Shown here: piece after piece, positions 1 through 5,329 of the stretch | Position numbering within the stretch: the stretch's first letter is position 1 | Layout: every line of letters begins with the position of its first letter | Assembly (NCBI GenBank): GCA_030672465.1 | Contig: DAOVGJ010000069.1 | Span: forward strand, 1-6,065 | DNA from: Pseudomonadota bacterium | GTDB lineage: Bacteria > Desulfobacterota > BSN033 > WVXP01 > G020346125 | DNA length: 6,065 nt | Direction of reading: 5' to 3' | Notes under the pieces: model-generated | The model's database searches: none | Told to the model about the DNA's origin: nothing | What the model saw: the letters and a program-made list of their open reading frames with translations, nothing else | Translations under genes and position numbers: made by a program

Positions 1-108
1 ACGGATCGCATCAGAAACCTCGGGCCTTCACCCATCAGGACGAAGGGGGGGAGGGAGTTGAGGGAAGAGGCCGAAGAAGAGCAAGAACAAGTAAGCAGTA
101 AGAATTAA
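1..108 (+). CDS. C-terminal end of an upstream gene, possibly MvhD-like hydrogenase iron-sulfur subunit (partial)
   Basis: Frame 1 is open from the window edge to a TAA at 106-108 and gives 35 residues. The readable part contains RIRNLGPSPIR followed by a very acidic, glutamine-rich tail. Seen: a short basic-then-acidic C-terminus with no cysteine or other motif. A terminal 'lysine/arginine + LGPSP' segment resembles my memory of the end of MvhD/FrhD-type hydrogenase iron-sulfur subunits, and mvhD next to hdr and metVF genes is a known arrangement in acetogens, so this assignment is mostly contextual. The end of an HdrA-type protein is an alternative. The last few codons lie inside the 7-bp tandem repeat that begins at 92, and the stop codon is part of a repeat unit, so the native C-terminus may have been altered by repeat growth. 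The gap to metV is 148 bp and shows no terminator hairpin, so co-transcription with metV is possible. Confidence 0.5.
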   Translation, partial: TDRIRNLGPSPIRTKGGRELREEAEEEQEQVSSKN

Positions 109-140
109 GAATTAAGAATGAAGAGTTAAGAATTAAGAAG
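92..140 (+). repeat. 7-bp tandem repeat, about seven units, consensus TAAGAAT
   Basis: Seven consecutive 7-bp units fill 92-140 without gaps. Units at 99-105, 106-112, 113-119 and 127-133 are exactly TAAGAAT. Those at 92-98 (TAAGCAG), 120-126 (GAAGAGT) and 134-140 (TAAGAAG) are variants. The tract overlaps the 3' end of the upstream reading frame and supplies its TAA stop at 106-108. From 97 to 162 the + strand has no cytosine at all, a strong composition skew against the GC-rich neighbours. It looks like a microsatellite made by slippage; no function is evident. Confidence 0.85.
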
Positions 141-167
141 GAATAAGTAAAGAAAGAGGATACCTCA

Positions 168-243
168 AGGAACCAAATAGACGAAATAAACCAGATAAAC
201 TAAACAAACCAGACAAACGAGATAAACCAGACAAACCGATAAA
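168..243 (+). repeat. 9-bp tandem repeat, consensus AYAAACCAG, with decayed 5' units
   Basis: In-register 9-bp units run at 186-194, 195-203, 204-212, 213-221 and 222-230, followed by a unit short by one base at 231-238 and a partial unit at 239-243. The best units are ATAAACCAG (186, 222) and ACAAACCAG (204); the third base of each differs little, and position 2 alternates T and C. Two weaker units (168-176 and 177-185, each about 6 of 9 matches) suggest older, decayed copies. The + strand is A- and C-rich, unlike the A/G/T-only tract just upstream, so this is a distinct repeat. It ends 13 bp before the metV start and would be in the metV 5' leader if transcription starts upstream. Confidence 0.85.
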
Positions 244-256
244 TGGGGTGTGAGCC

Positions 257-925
257 ATGATTGTGGCCAATCGAAAGCCGTTGGATGAAATCGAAGAGAT
301 GATCAAGGGCTATCAGAAGATCATCCTCGTCGGGTGCAACGAGTGTGTCACCGTGTGTGCCGTTGGCGGAGAGAAGGAGGTGGGAATCCTCGCTTCGGAG
401 CTGAAGCTGTCTCGGAAGAAAGATGGGAAGGAGATCGAGATCAAAGAGGTGGTTTTGGAGAGGCAGTGCGACCACGAATACATCGAACAGCTTCGTCCCT
501 TCGTCGACGAATATGAGGCCATCTTATCCATGGCCTGTGGAGCGGGAATCCAATTTGTGGCCGAGAAGTACCGGGGAAAGCCGGTCCTTCCGGCCGTAAA
601 TACCTCCTTTCTTGGGGTGACGGAGGAGCAAGGTATCTGGGTCGAGAGGTGTCAGGGATGCGGAAATTGTGTTCTGGATCGAACGGGGGGGATCTGCCCC
701 ATCGCCCGATGCTCTAAGAGCTTGCTCAATGGACCCTGCGGGGGGTCCACCGATGGAAAGTGCGAGATCGATAAGGAGATCGACTGTGGGTGGCAGCTCA
801 TCATCGATCGGCTCAAGGAACTGGGTCAGCTGGACAGATACGAGGAGATCACCCCGGTAAAGGATTGGACGACGAGCCGAGATGGGGGGCCACGGAAGCG
901 GGTTAGGGAGGATCTAAAACTATGA
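257..925 (+). CDS. metV: MetV, zinc/iron-sulfur subunit of methylenetetrahydrofolate reductase
   Basis: This 222-residue protein matches the MetV partner of bacterial methylenetetrahydrofolate reductase (Pfam family MTHFR_C) in length and cysteine pattern. Cysteines cluster at the N-terminus (C27, C30, C34), at C71 and C94, and in a dense C-terminal block that starts CQGCGNC (C132, C135, C138) and continues with C147, C152, C161 (in NGPCGG), C169 and C177. These are the likely ligands for zinc and/or iron-sulfur clusters. MetV passes electrons to the FMN of MetF in the methyl branch of the Wood-Ljungdahl pathway. It is cytoplasmic, with no signal peptide or membrane segment. The ATG at 257 has a modest GGGGTG site at 245-250, six bases upstream. 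Its stop overlaps the metF start, which argues for translational coupling and a stoichiometric complex. Recognition by family pattern is strong. Confidence 0.92.
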   Translation: MIVANRKPLDEIEEMIKGYQKIILVGCNECVTVCAVGGEKEVGILASELKLSRKKDGKEIEIKEVVLERQCDHEYIEQLRPFVDEYEAILSMACGAGIQFVAEKYRGKPVLPAVNTSFLGVTEEQGIWVERCQGCGNCVLDRTGGICPIARCSKSLLNGPCGGSTDGKCEIDKEIDCGWQLIIDRLKELGQLDRYEEITPVKDWTTSRDGGPRKRVREDLKL

Positions 926-1845
926 CGAGCAACAGCCATTTGGAGAGGATTCTGGAAAGGGGGGAGTTCGCCGTTACGTCCGAGTGCGGTCCTCCCAGGG
1001 GGGCCGATCCCGAGGTTATCAGGAAAAAGGGAGGGCTCCTGAAGGGCTACGTGGATGCGGTGAACGTCACCGATAATCAGACCTCGGTGGTTCGGATGTC
1101 CAGCTTCGCCTCCTGTATCCTCTTGAAGGAGATGGGCTTTGACCCCATCCTCCAGATGGTCTGTCGGGATCGAAACCGCATCTCGCTCCAGAGCGACATC
1201 CTCGGTGCGGCGGCCCTGGGGATCAACAATATCCTCTGCCTCACCGGTGACCATCAGAAATTCGGCGACCATTCAACCGCCAAGAACGTCTTCGATATGG
1301 ACTCCATTCAGTTGATCCAGACGGTCAAGTGGATGCGGGACGATGGGAAGTTCCTGGGTGGGGAGGAGTTGAAGGGGGTCCCGAAGCTCTTTATCGGTGC
1401 GGCGGCCAATCCCTTTGCGGATCCTTTCGAGATTCGTGTGCCCAGGTTGGCCAAGAAGGTGACCGCTGGGGTCCAATTTATCCAGACCCAGTGCATTTAT
1501 AACATGGATAAGTTCGATCAGTGGATGGCGATGGTGAGGGACCGGGGACTGCATGAGAGGGTACACATCCTGGCGGGGGTTACCCCCTTCAAATCCGTCG
1601 GGATGGCCAGGTACATGAAGAATATGGTTCCCGGCATGGATGTCCCCGATGAATACATCGAGAGGCTGAAGGGGGTGGACAAGGAGAACCAGGCTGGAGA
1701 GGGGATTAAGATCTGTGTGGAGTCCATTCAGAGGCTGAGGACCATTGAGGGGGTTCATGGAGTTCACATAATGGCCATCGAGTGGGAGGAGAAGGTTCCG
1801 GAAATCGTCAAACAGGTGGGCCTTCACCCGAGGCCATCGGCGTAG
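922..1845 (+). CDS. metF: MetF, 5,10-methylenetetrahydrofolate reductase catalytic subunit
   Basis: A 307-residue TIM-barrel flavoprotein of the MTHFR family, close to the roughly 300 residues usual for bacterial MetF. It reduces 5,10-methylene-THF to 5-methyl-THF. Landmarks: the SECGPP segment places E21 where E. coli MetF has catalytic Glu28, and the LTGDHQ segment places D110 at the position of E. coli Asp120, which tunes the flavin. The GAAANPFADP and QFIQTQCIYN segments are typical of the family, and the C-terminus has the expected VHGVHIMA strand. The ATG at 922 overlaps the metV stop by four bases, and AGGGAGG at 905-911 lies ten bases upstream, so metV and metF are translationally coupled. 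With an adjacent MetV and Hdr genes, its electrons probably come through an Hdr/MvhD-type module rather than directly from NADH. That coupling is inferred from acetogen precedent; the direction and exact donor cannot be read here. Confidence 0.95.
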   Translation: MTSNSHLERILERGEFAVTSECGPPRGADPEVIRKKGGLLKGYVDAVNVTDNQTSVVRMSSFASCILLKEMGFDPILQMVCRDRNRISLQSDILGAAALGINNILCLTGDHQKFGDHSTAKNVFDMDSIQLIQTVKWMRDDGKFLGGEELKGVPKLFIGAAANPFADPFEIRVPRLAKKVTAGVQFIQTQCIYNMDKFDQWMAMVRDRGLHERVHILAGVTPFKSVGMARYMKNMVPGMDVPDEYIERLKGVDKENQAGEGIKICVESIQRLRTIEGVHGVHIMAIEWEEKVPEIVKQVGLHPRPSA

Positions 1846-1849
1846 GTAA

Positions 1850-1878
1850 CGTGTCCGTTTCTCGTGGATCGTGTCCGT
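1850..1878 (+). repeat. Direct repeat CGTGTCCGT x2, 20 bp apart, upstream of the response regulator
   Basis: CGTGTCCGT occurs at 1850-1858 and again at 1870-1878, a start-to-start distance of exactly 20 bp (about two DNA helical turns). Both copies lie in the metF-to-response-regulator gap. TAACGT also occurs twice nearby (1847-1852 and 1885-1890). Spacing of this kind suits a dimeric regulator binding one DNA face, but no regulator for it is in the window. Chance duplication in a 106-bp spacer cannot be ruled out. Confidence 0.55.
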
Positions 1879-1888
1879 GCGATATAAC
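1859..1888 (+). promoter_or_regulatory. Weak sigma-70-type promoter candidate before the response regulator
   Basis: TATAAC at 1883-1888 matches five of six bases of the -10 consensus. The best upstream hexamer at an 18-bp spacing is TTCTCG at 1859-1864, a poor -35, and no extended -10 TG is present. The second CGTGTCCGT copy falls between the two elements, where a bound protein would interfere with polymerase. It would give a leader of about 55-60 nt before the ATG at 1952. It is listed because this is the one sizeable gap within the block and could separate metVF from the signalling/hdr genes. Confidence 0.25.
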
Positions 1889-1935
1889 GTACCACTGGCA
1901 CGATGAGATATTTCCAATCAATCAGTTAGCCAAAC

Positions 1936-1946
1936 AGGGGAGGGAG
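1936..1946 (+). promoter_or_regulatory. Ribosome binding site deciding the response regulator start
   Basis: A purine run, AGGGGAGGGAG, precedes the gene. Its 3' half (AGGGAG, 1941-1946) is five bases before the ATG at 1952, giving a protein that starts MSKILIVDDD as receiver domains normally do. A GTG at 1946 in the same frame overlaps the run and would add only two residues; the ATG is preferred. Confidence 0.65.
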
Positions 1947-1951
1947 TGGAT

Positions 1952-2335
1952 ATGTCAAAGATCTTAATCGTCGACGATGATCCCGATTTGGTCGAGGCTG
2001 TTACCATGATATTAGAAAGCAAGGACTACGACGTAATCGCCGCTTATGGGGGAATCGAGGGGCTTGAGAAGGCGAAGACGGAGGAACCAGACCTGATCGT
2101 GCTGGACGTGATGATGCCGGACAAAGACGGCTATGCCGTTTGTAAGGAGTTGAAGGCTGATCCCAAGTACGGCAAGATTCCCATTCTGCTCCTCACCGCC
2201 GTTGTCTCCAAAATTTCCACGACCCGTTATACCCAGCAAATGGGTCTGGAAACGGAGGCGGACGACTATGTCGATAAACCCGTCGAACCGGCTGAATTGG
2301 TGAGGCGGATTGAGGTCCTTTTGGGGAAGGCGTAA
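1952..2335 (+). CDS. Single-domain (CheY-like) response regulator
   Basis: A 127-residue protein made only of a receiver domain. The acidic pocket is D8-D10 (VDDDPD), the phosphorylated aspartate is D52 (VLDVMMPD), the switch threonine is T82 (LLLTA) and the conserved lysine is K109 (DKPVEP), so all residues for phosphoryl transfer are present. There is no DNA-binding or enzymatic output domain. The stretch between T82 and K109 is 27 residues, about five longer than in a standard receiver such as the one in the kinase next door, and contains STTRYTQQMGLETEADD. The extra loop lies near helix alpha 4, which commonly contacts partners. It lies 36 bp before the hybrid kinase and is probably its phosphorylation partner. 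A direct protein target, such as a subunit of the neighbouring enzyme complex or another regulator, is more plausible than DNA binding, but this is inference. Confidence 0.92.
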   Translation: MSKILIVDDDPDLVEAVTMILESKDYDVIAAYGGIEGLEKAKTEEPDLIVLDVMMPDKDGYAVCKELKADPKYGKIPILLLTAVVSKISTTRYTQQMGLETEADDYVDKPVEPAELVRRIEVLLGKA

Positions 2336-2371
2336 AGAGCCCCCTCCTCTCTTGGTGCCCACGGGGGAGAT

Positions 2372-3877
2372 ATGGCCAGTGGTGCCCGAATTTTGGTCGT
2401 CGACGACGAACAGATCATGCGGGACGGCTGCACCCGAATCCTCTCCAAAGAGGACTGGGAGGTGGTGACGGCGGAGAATGGCGAAGTGGGCCTGGTGGCC
2501 ATCAAGGAGGGTGATGATTTCGACGTTGTCCTCTTGGATCTGATGATGCCCGGCATCAGTGGGATGGAGGTACTGGAGGCCGCCCGGCAAGTCGATCCCA
2601 ATCTCCTGGTCATCGTGATCACGGGTTATGCCACGGTTGAATCGGCCGTTGAGGCCATGAAGAAGGGGGCCTATGATTTCATCCCCAAGCCCTTCACCCC
2701 GGACCAGCTTCGAATCATAGTCAATAGGGCCTTGGAAAAGAGGTCCCTGCAGAGGGAGATGGAGGTCCTGAAGTCGGAGAGGGAGAAGAGCCTTCGGGAT
2801 ATCGCCACGGAAAAGAGTAGGATTGCGACCATCATCAACTGTATGGGGGATGGGGTTTTGGTCTGTGACCGGGATAGCTGCGTGGTTTTAACCAATCCGG
2901 CGGCCGGGCGGATGTTGGGGATTCAGGAGTCCTCCGTGATCGGGAATCCACTGTCCGAATGCAGCATCGATGGGGCATTAACCGAGACTATTATGGAGAG
3001 CTTGAGATCCCCCGACCCTGTTTTCCCCACGGTTTCCCAAGAAATATGCCCGAGCGGCTCCACTCCCGCCTTCCTGAGGGCCCACACCGCTCCGGTAAAG
3101 AACGATTTGGGGGAGACCTTGGGGGCCGTGACGGTTTTGCAAGATATCACGGGCTTAAAGGAATTGGACAGGATGAAGTCGGATTTCGTGGCCATGGTGT
3201 CTCATGAACTGAGATCGCCGGTGGCTTCGATCCAGCAGCAGCTTTCAGTTATGCTGGAAGGCCTCTCAGGGGATTTAACGGAGAGGCAGCTGAGAATGAT
3301 CAAACGGGCCAAGGAGAGGGCTCGTGGCCTTCTGGAGCTCATTAACGACCTGTTGGATATATCCAAGATCGAAGCCGGGATGGTTGTTCAGTACAAGGAA
3401 CCCCTGCGGGTGGAGGAGCTTCTGCAAAAAGTCCATGAGCTGATGCTCCCCGAGGCCGAGGCAAAACGCTTGAAGCTGAACCTCCAGGTAGAACCCCCCC
3501 CTCAGATGGTGAAAGGGGACAGAAATAACCTGGAGGGGGTATTTACCAACTTGGTCAACAATGCCATCAAATATACCCCAGAAGGGGGAGAAATCACGAT
3601 CCGTGTCACAGGGGAAGGGGAGAACGTGAAGGTGGAGGTCTCCGATACGGGTATCGGGATATCGAAAGGGGACCTTCCAAGGATCTTCGATCGGTTCTAC
3701 CGGGTCAAATCGGAGAGGACGAGGCAGATCGTTGGAACGGGCCTCGGCTTGAGCATCGTCAAGCATATCGTCGAAGCGCACCTGGGCAAGATATCCGTTG
3801 AAAGCGATGAAGGGGCCGGGTCTACCTTCACCGTGATGTTGCCCGCGGTTTCCATACAGGGCCAGCAGGAGGGGTAG
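2372..3877 (+). CDS. Soluble hybrid sensor histidine kinase, REC-PAS-HisKA-HATPase
   Basis: A 501-residue cytoplasmic kinase with no membrane segments. Residues 5-120 are a complete receiver (D11/D12, phospho-acceptor D56 in LLDLMMPG, T84, K106). A charged, probably coiled-coil linker follows (about 120-150), then a PAS domain (about 150-262, ending in the typical VTVLQDITGLKELD). The dimerisation/phosphoacceptor domain has H278 in MVSHELRSP. The ATPase domain shows the N box (NLVNNAIKYTPEGG, N393/N397), G1 (D425 in SDTGIGIS), F box (IFDRFYR, 438-444) and G2 (GTGLGLSIVK, 455-464). Five of its six cysteines (157, 165, 170, 197, 226) are in the PAS region, suggesting redox or metal sensing. An N-terminal receiver means it may itself take phosphate from, or be modulated by, another kinase. 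It probably phosphorylates the adjacent receiver protein. Its start at 2372 has GGGGGAG (2363-2369) unusually close, and its stop lies 6 bp before hdrC. Confidence 0.93.
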   Translation: MASGARILVVDDEQIMRDGCTRILSKEDWEVVTAENGEVGLVAIKEGDDFDVVLLDLMMPGISGMEVLEAARQVDPNLLVIVITGYATVESAVEAMKKGAYDFIPKPFTPDQLRIIVNRALEKRSLQREMEVLKSEREKSLRDIATEKSRIATIINCMGDGVLVCDRDSCVVLTNPAAGRMLGIQESSVIGNPLSECSIDGALTETIMESLRSPDPVFPTVSQEICPSGSTPAFLRAHTAPVKNDLGETLGAVTVLQDITGLKELDRMKSDFVAMVSHELRSPVASIQQQLSVMLEGLSGDLTERQLRMIKRAKERARGLLELINDLLDISKIEAGMVVQYKEPLRVEELLQKVHELMLPEAEAKRLKLNLQVEPPPQMVKGDRNNLEGVFTNLVNNAIKYTPEGGEITIRVTGEGENVKVEVSDTGIGISKGDLPRIFDRFYRVKSERTRQIVGTGLGLSIVKHIVEAHLGKISVESDEGAGSTFTVMLPAVSIQGQQEG

Positions 3878-3882
3878 AGGAG
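3867..3882 (+). promoter_or_regulatory. Ribosome binding site for hdrC inside the kinase 3' end
   Basis: AGGAGGGG at 3867-3874 lies within the last codons of the kinase gene, nine bases before the hdrC ATG at 3884. A second GAGGAG (3877-3882) follows the kinase stop but is only one base from the ATG, so the first is the better site. Embedding the site in the kinase coding region ties hdrC translation to the signalling genes. Confidence 0.6.
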
Positions 3883-3883
3883 C

Positions 3884-4444
3884 ATGGAAGTGAAACTGAC
3901 CGAGGATAGGGGAAGGTTAGCCGAGAGGCTTCAGGGGATCACGGGGGAGAACGTGATGCTCTGCTATCAATGTAAGAAATGTACCCTGGGCTGCCCCTCG
4001 GCTTACGCCATGAAGATGAAACCTCATGAGTTGATGAGGGCCCTTCAGCTCGGGTTGGAAGATCCTGTGCTCTGGTCGGGCACCATGTGGATCTGCCTAT
4101 CCTGCGAGACCTGTAATACCCGATGCCCTCAGGACATCAACATCTTGAAGCTCATCGACGGGCTTCGTACATACTACCTCAACAGGGATTACTATAATCC
4201 CGTGCGGGAACTCCCCATGATGCACCGTCTCTTCTTGAAGCTGGTCCGTCGCTTCGGGAGGATCTATGAATTGGGACTGGTGTTCATCTTAAATCTGAAG
4301 ATGGTCGATCCCCTCAAGGACACCGACATGGCTATGCCCATGTTCCTCAGGGGGAAGTTGAAATTTTTCCCCCACAGAAGTGAGGGGGCAAAGGAGTTGC
4401 GGAAGGTGATGTCCAGACTTGAGGCGATGGAGGAGGAAAGGTGA
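3884..4444 (+). CDS. hdrC: HdrC-like subunit of a heterodisulfide-reductase-type complex, two [4Fe-4S] clusters
   Basis: A 186-residue iron-sulfur protein. Two ferredoxin-type motifs are complete: CYQCKKCTLGCP (C27, C30, C33, C37) and CLSCETCNTRCP (C71, C74, C77, C81), enough for two [4Fe-4S] clusters. The helical linker with KMKPHELMRALQLG is typical of HdrC. The C-terminal half has hydrophobic, basic stretches (LFLKLVRRFGRIYELG) but no clear membrane anchor, as in soluble HdrC. HdrC wires electrons between HdrA and HdrB. Length and order (hdrC then hdrB) fit the family. In an organism without coenzyme M/B chemistry this would be an Hdr-like complex working on another partner, here most likely MetVF. 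Its stop codon overlaps the hdrB start. Confidence 0.93.
   Translation: MEVKLTEDRGRLAERLQGITGENVMLCYQCKKCTLGCPSAYAMKMKPHELMRALQLGLEDPVLWSGTMWICLSCETCNTRCPQDINILKLIDGLRTYYLNRDYYNPVRELPMMHRLFLKLVRRFGRIYELGLVFILNLKMVDPLKDTDMAMPMFLRGKLKFFPHRSEGAKELRKVMSRLEAMEEER
4431..4436 (+). promoter_or_regulatory. Ribosome binding site deciding the hdrB start
   Basis: AGGAGG is seven bases before the ATG at 4444 and four before an in-frame GTG at 4441. The ATG has the better spacing and gives the family-typical start MRYAYFPGCS, so it is preferred; the GTG would add one residue. Confidence 0.7.
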
Positions 4445-5316
4445 TGCGGTATGCCTATTTCCCTGGCTGTTCCCTCAGTTCCTCGGCTTCCGATTATGAT
4501 CTCTCCCTGAAGGCGGTATGTCGAGCCCTCGATATCGAGTTGGTCGAGGTGAGGGATTGGGTTTGTTGTGGGGCTTCATCGGCCCATGCCACCTCGCACC
4601 TCCTCTCGGTTGCGATGCCAGTGCTCAGTTTATCCCATGCCGAAGAGGATGGCTTTGATCGATTGATAGCACCGTGCCTTGCCTGCCAATTGCGTTTAAA
4701 GGCCGCCAACAAGGAGATGCAGGAAGACCCCGAGGTGAGGGAGAGGATTCATCGGGCCTTCGACTATCAATACCGGGCCACGGTCAGGGTCTACCATCCC
4801 CTTGAGGTGATGATGGAAGAGGGGATGATGGAGGTGATCCGTTCCAGGGTGAGGAAGAAACTCTCCGGTTTGAAGGTGGCATGCTACTATGGGTGTGTTC
4901 TCACCCGACCTCCCAAGATTGCCCAATTCGATATCTGCGAAGATCCCCAAAGCATGGATAGCATCATCAGGGCCCTGGGCGGTGAACCCCTCGATTGGTC
5001 CTATAAGACCGAGTGCTGTGGGGTCAGCATGACCCTGACCCGATCCGATATCGTCCTTAAACTGAGCAATGACATACTCCGGGAGGCCAAGGAGGTTGGG
5101 GCACATGCCATCGCGGTGTGCTGCCCCCTCTGCCAGGCGAACCTGGATGCGCGGCAGATTCAGATCGAGGATAGGTACCGGGTTCAATACGGAATCCCCA
5201 TTATCTATTTCACCCAACTGATGGGATTAGCCTTCGGGGCTTTTTCCAAGGAACTGGGGCTGGAGAAGCTCATCACAAGCCCTCGCGGCGCGCTGGAGAT
5301 ATGTGGGTTGATGTGA
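4444..5316 (+). CDS. hdrB: HdrB-like subunit with two CCG (cysteine-rich) domains
   Basis: A 290-residue protein with both CCG domains (Pfam CCG) intact. Domain 1 uses C9 (YFPGCS), C41-C42 (CCG), C78 and C81 (CLAC). Domain 2 uses C151 (CYYGC), C191-C192 (CCG), C227 and C230 (CPLC). In methanogen HdrB these motifs bind two noncubane [4Fe-4S] clusters that cleave the CoM-S-S-CoB disulfide. All ligands are kept here, so the clusters should form even though the natural substrate is unlikely to be that disulfide. It is soluble, with no targeting signal. The ATG at 4444 shares one base with the hdrC stop (TGATG), implying tight coupling and equal production. The substrate cannot be told from the sequence; delivery of electrons to MetV/MetF is the contextual inference. 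It is the last gene of the block and ends 13 bp before the convergent DUF456 gene. Confidence 0.93.
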   Translation: MRYAYFPGCSLSSSASDYDLSLKAVCRALDIELVEVRDWVCCGASSAHATSHLLSVAMPVLSLSHAEEDGFDRLIAPCLACQLRLKAANKEMQEDPEVRERIHRAFDYQYRATVRVYHPLEVMMEEGMMEVIRSRVRKKLSGLKVACYYGCVLTRPPKIAQFDICEDPQSMDSIIRALGGEPLDWSYKTECCGVSMTLTRSDIVLKLSNDILREAKEVGAHAIAVCCPLCQANLDARQIQIEDRYRVQYGIPIIYFTQLMGLAFGAFSKELGLEKLITSPRGALEICGLM

Positions 5317-5329
5317 GGTCGATGGGTCC

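Noticed and set aside
92..243. Possible CRISPR array or origin iterons in the repeat-rich spacer
   Set aside because: The units are 7 and 9 bp, directly abutting without unique spacers, and no replication or cas gene is nearby; simple tandem repeats explain them.
109..256. Promoter for metV in the spacer
   Set aside because: I found no TTGACA-like hexamer paired with a TATAAT-like hexamer at proper spacing; metV is more likely read through from upstream.
1895..1911. Sigma-54-like -24 element CTGGCACGA before the response regulator
   Set aside because: The -24 half matches well, but the -12 position reads GATAT instead of TTGCW, so the obligatory GC is missing.
826..2590. Long minus-strand reading frames opposite metF and the signalling genes (for example 1273-1917 and 2012-2590)
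   Set aside because: They lie fully opposite strongly recognised genes, have low-complexity H/P/L-rich translations and match no family; they are coding shadows.
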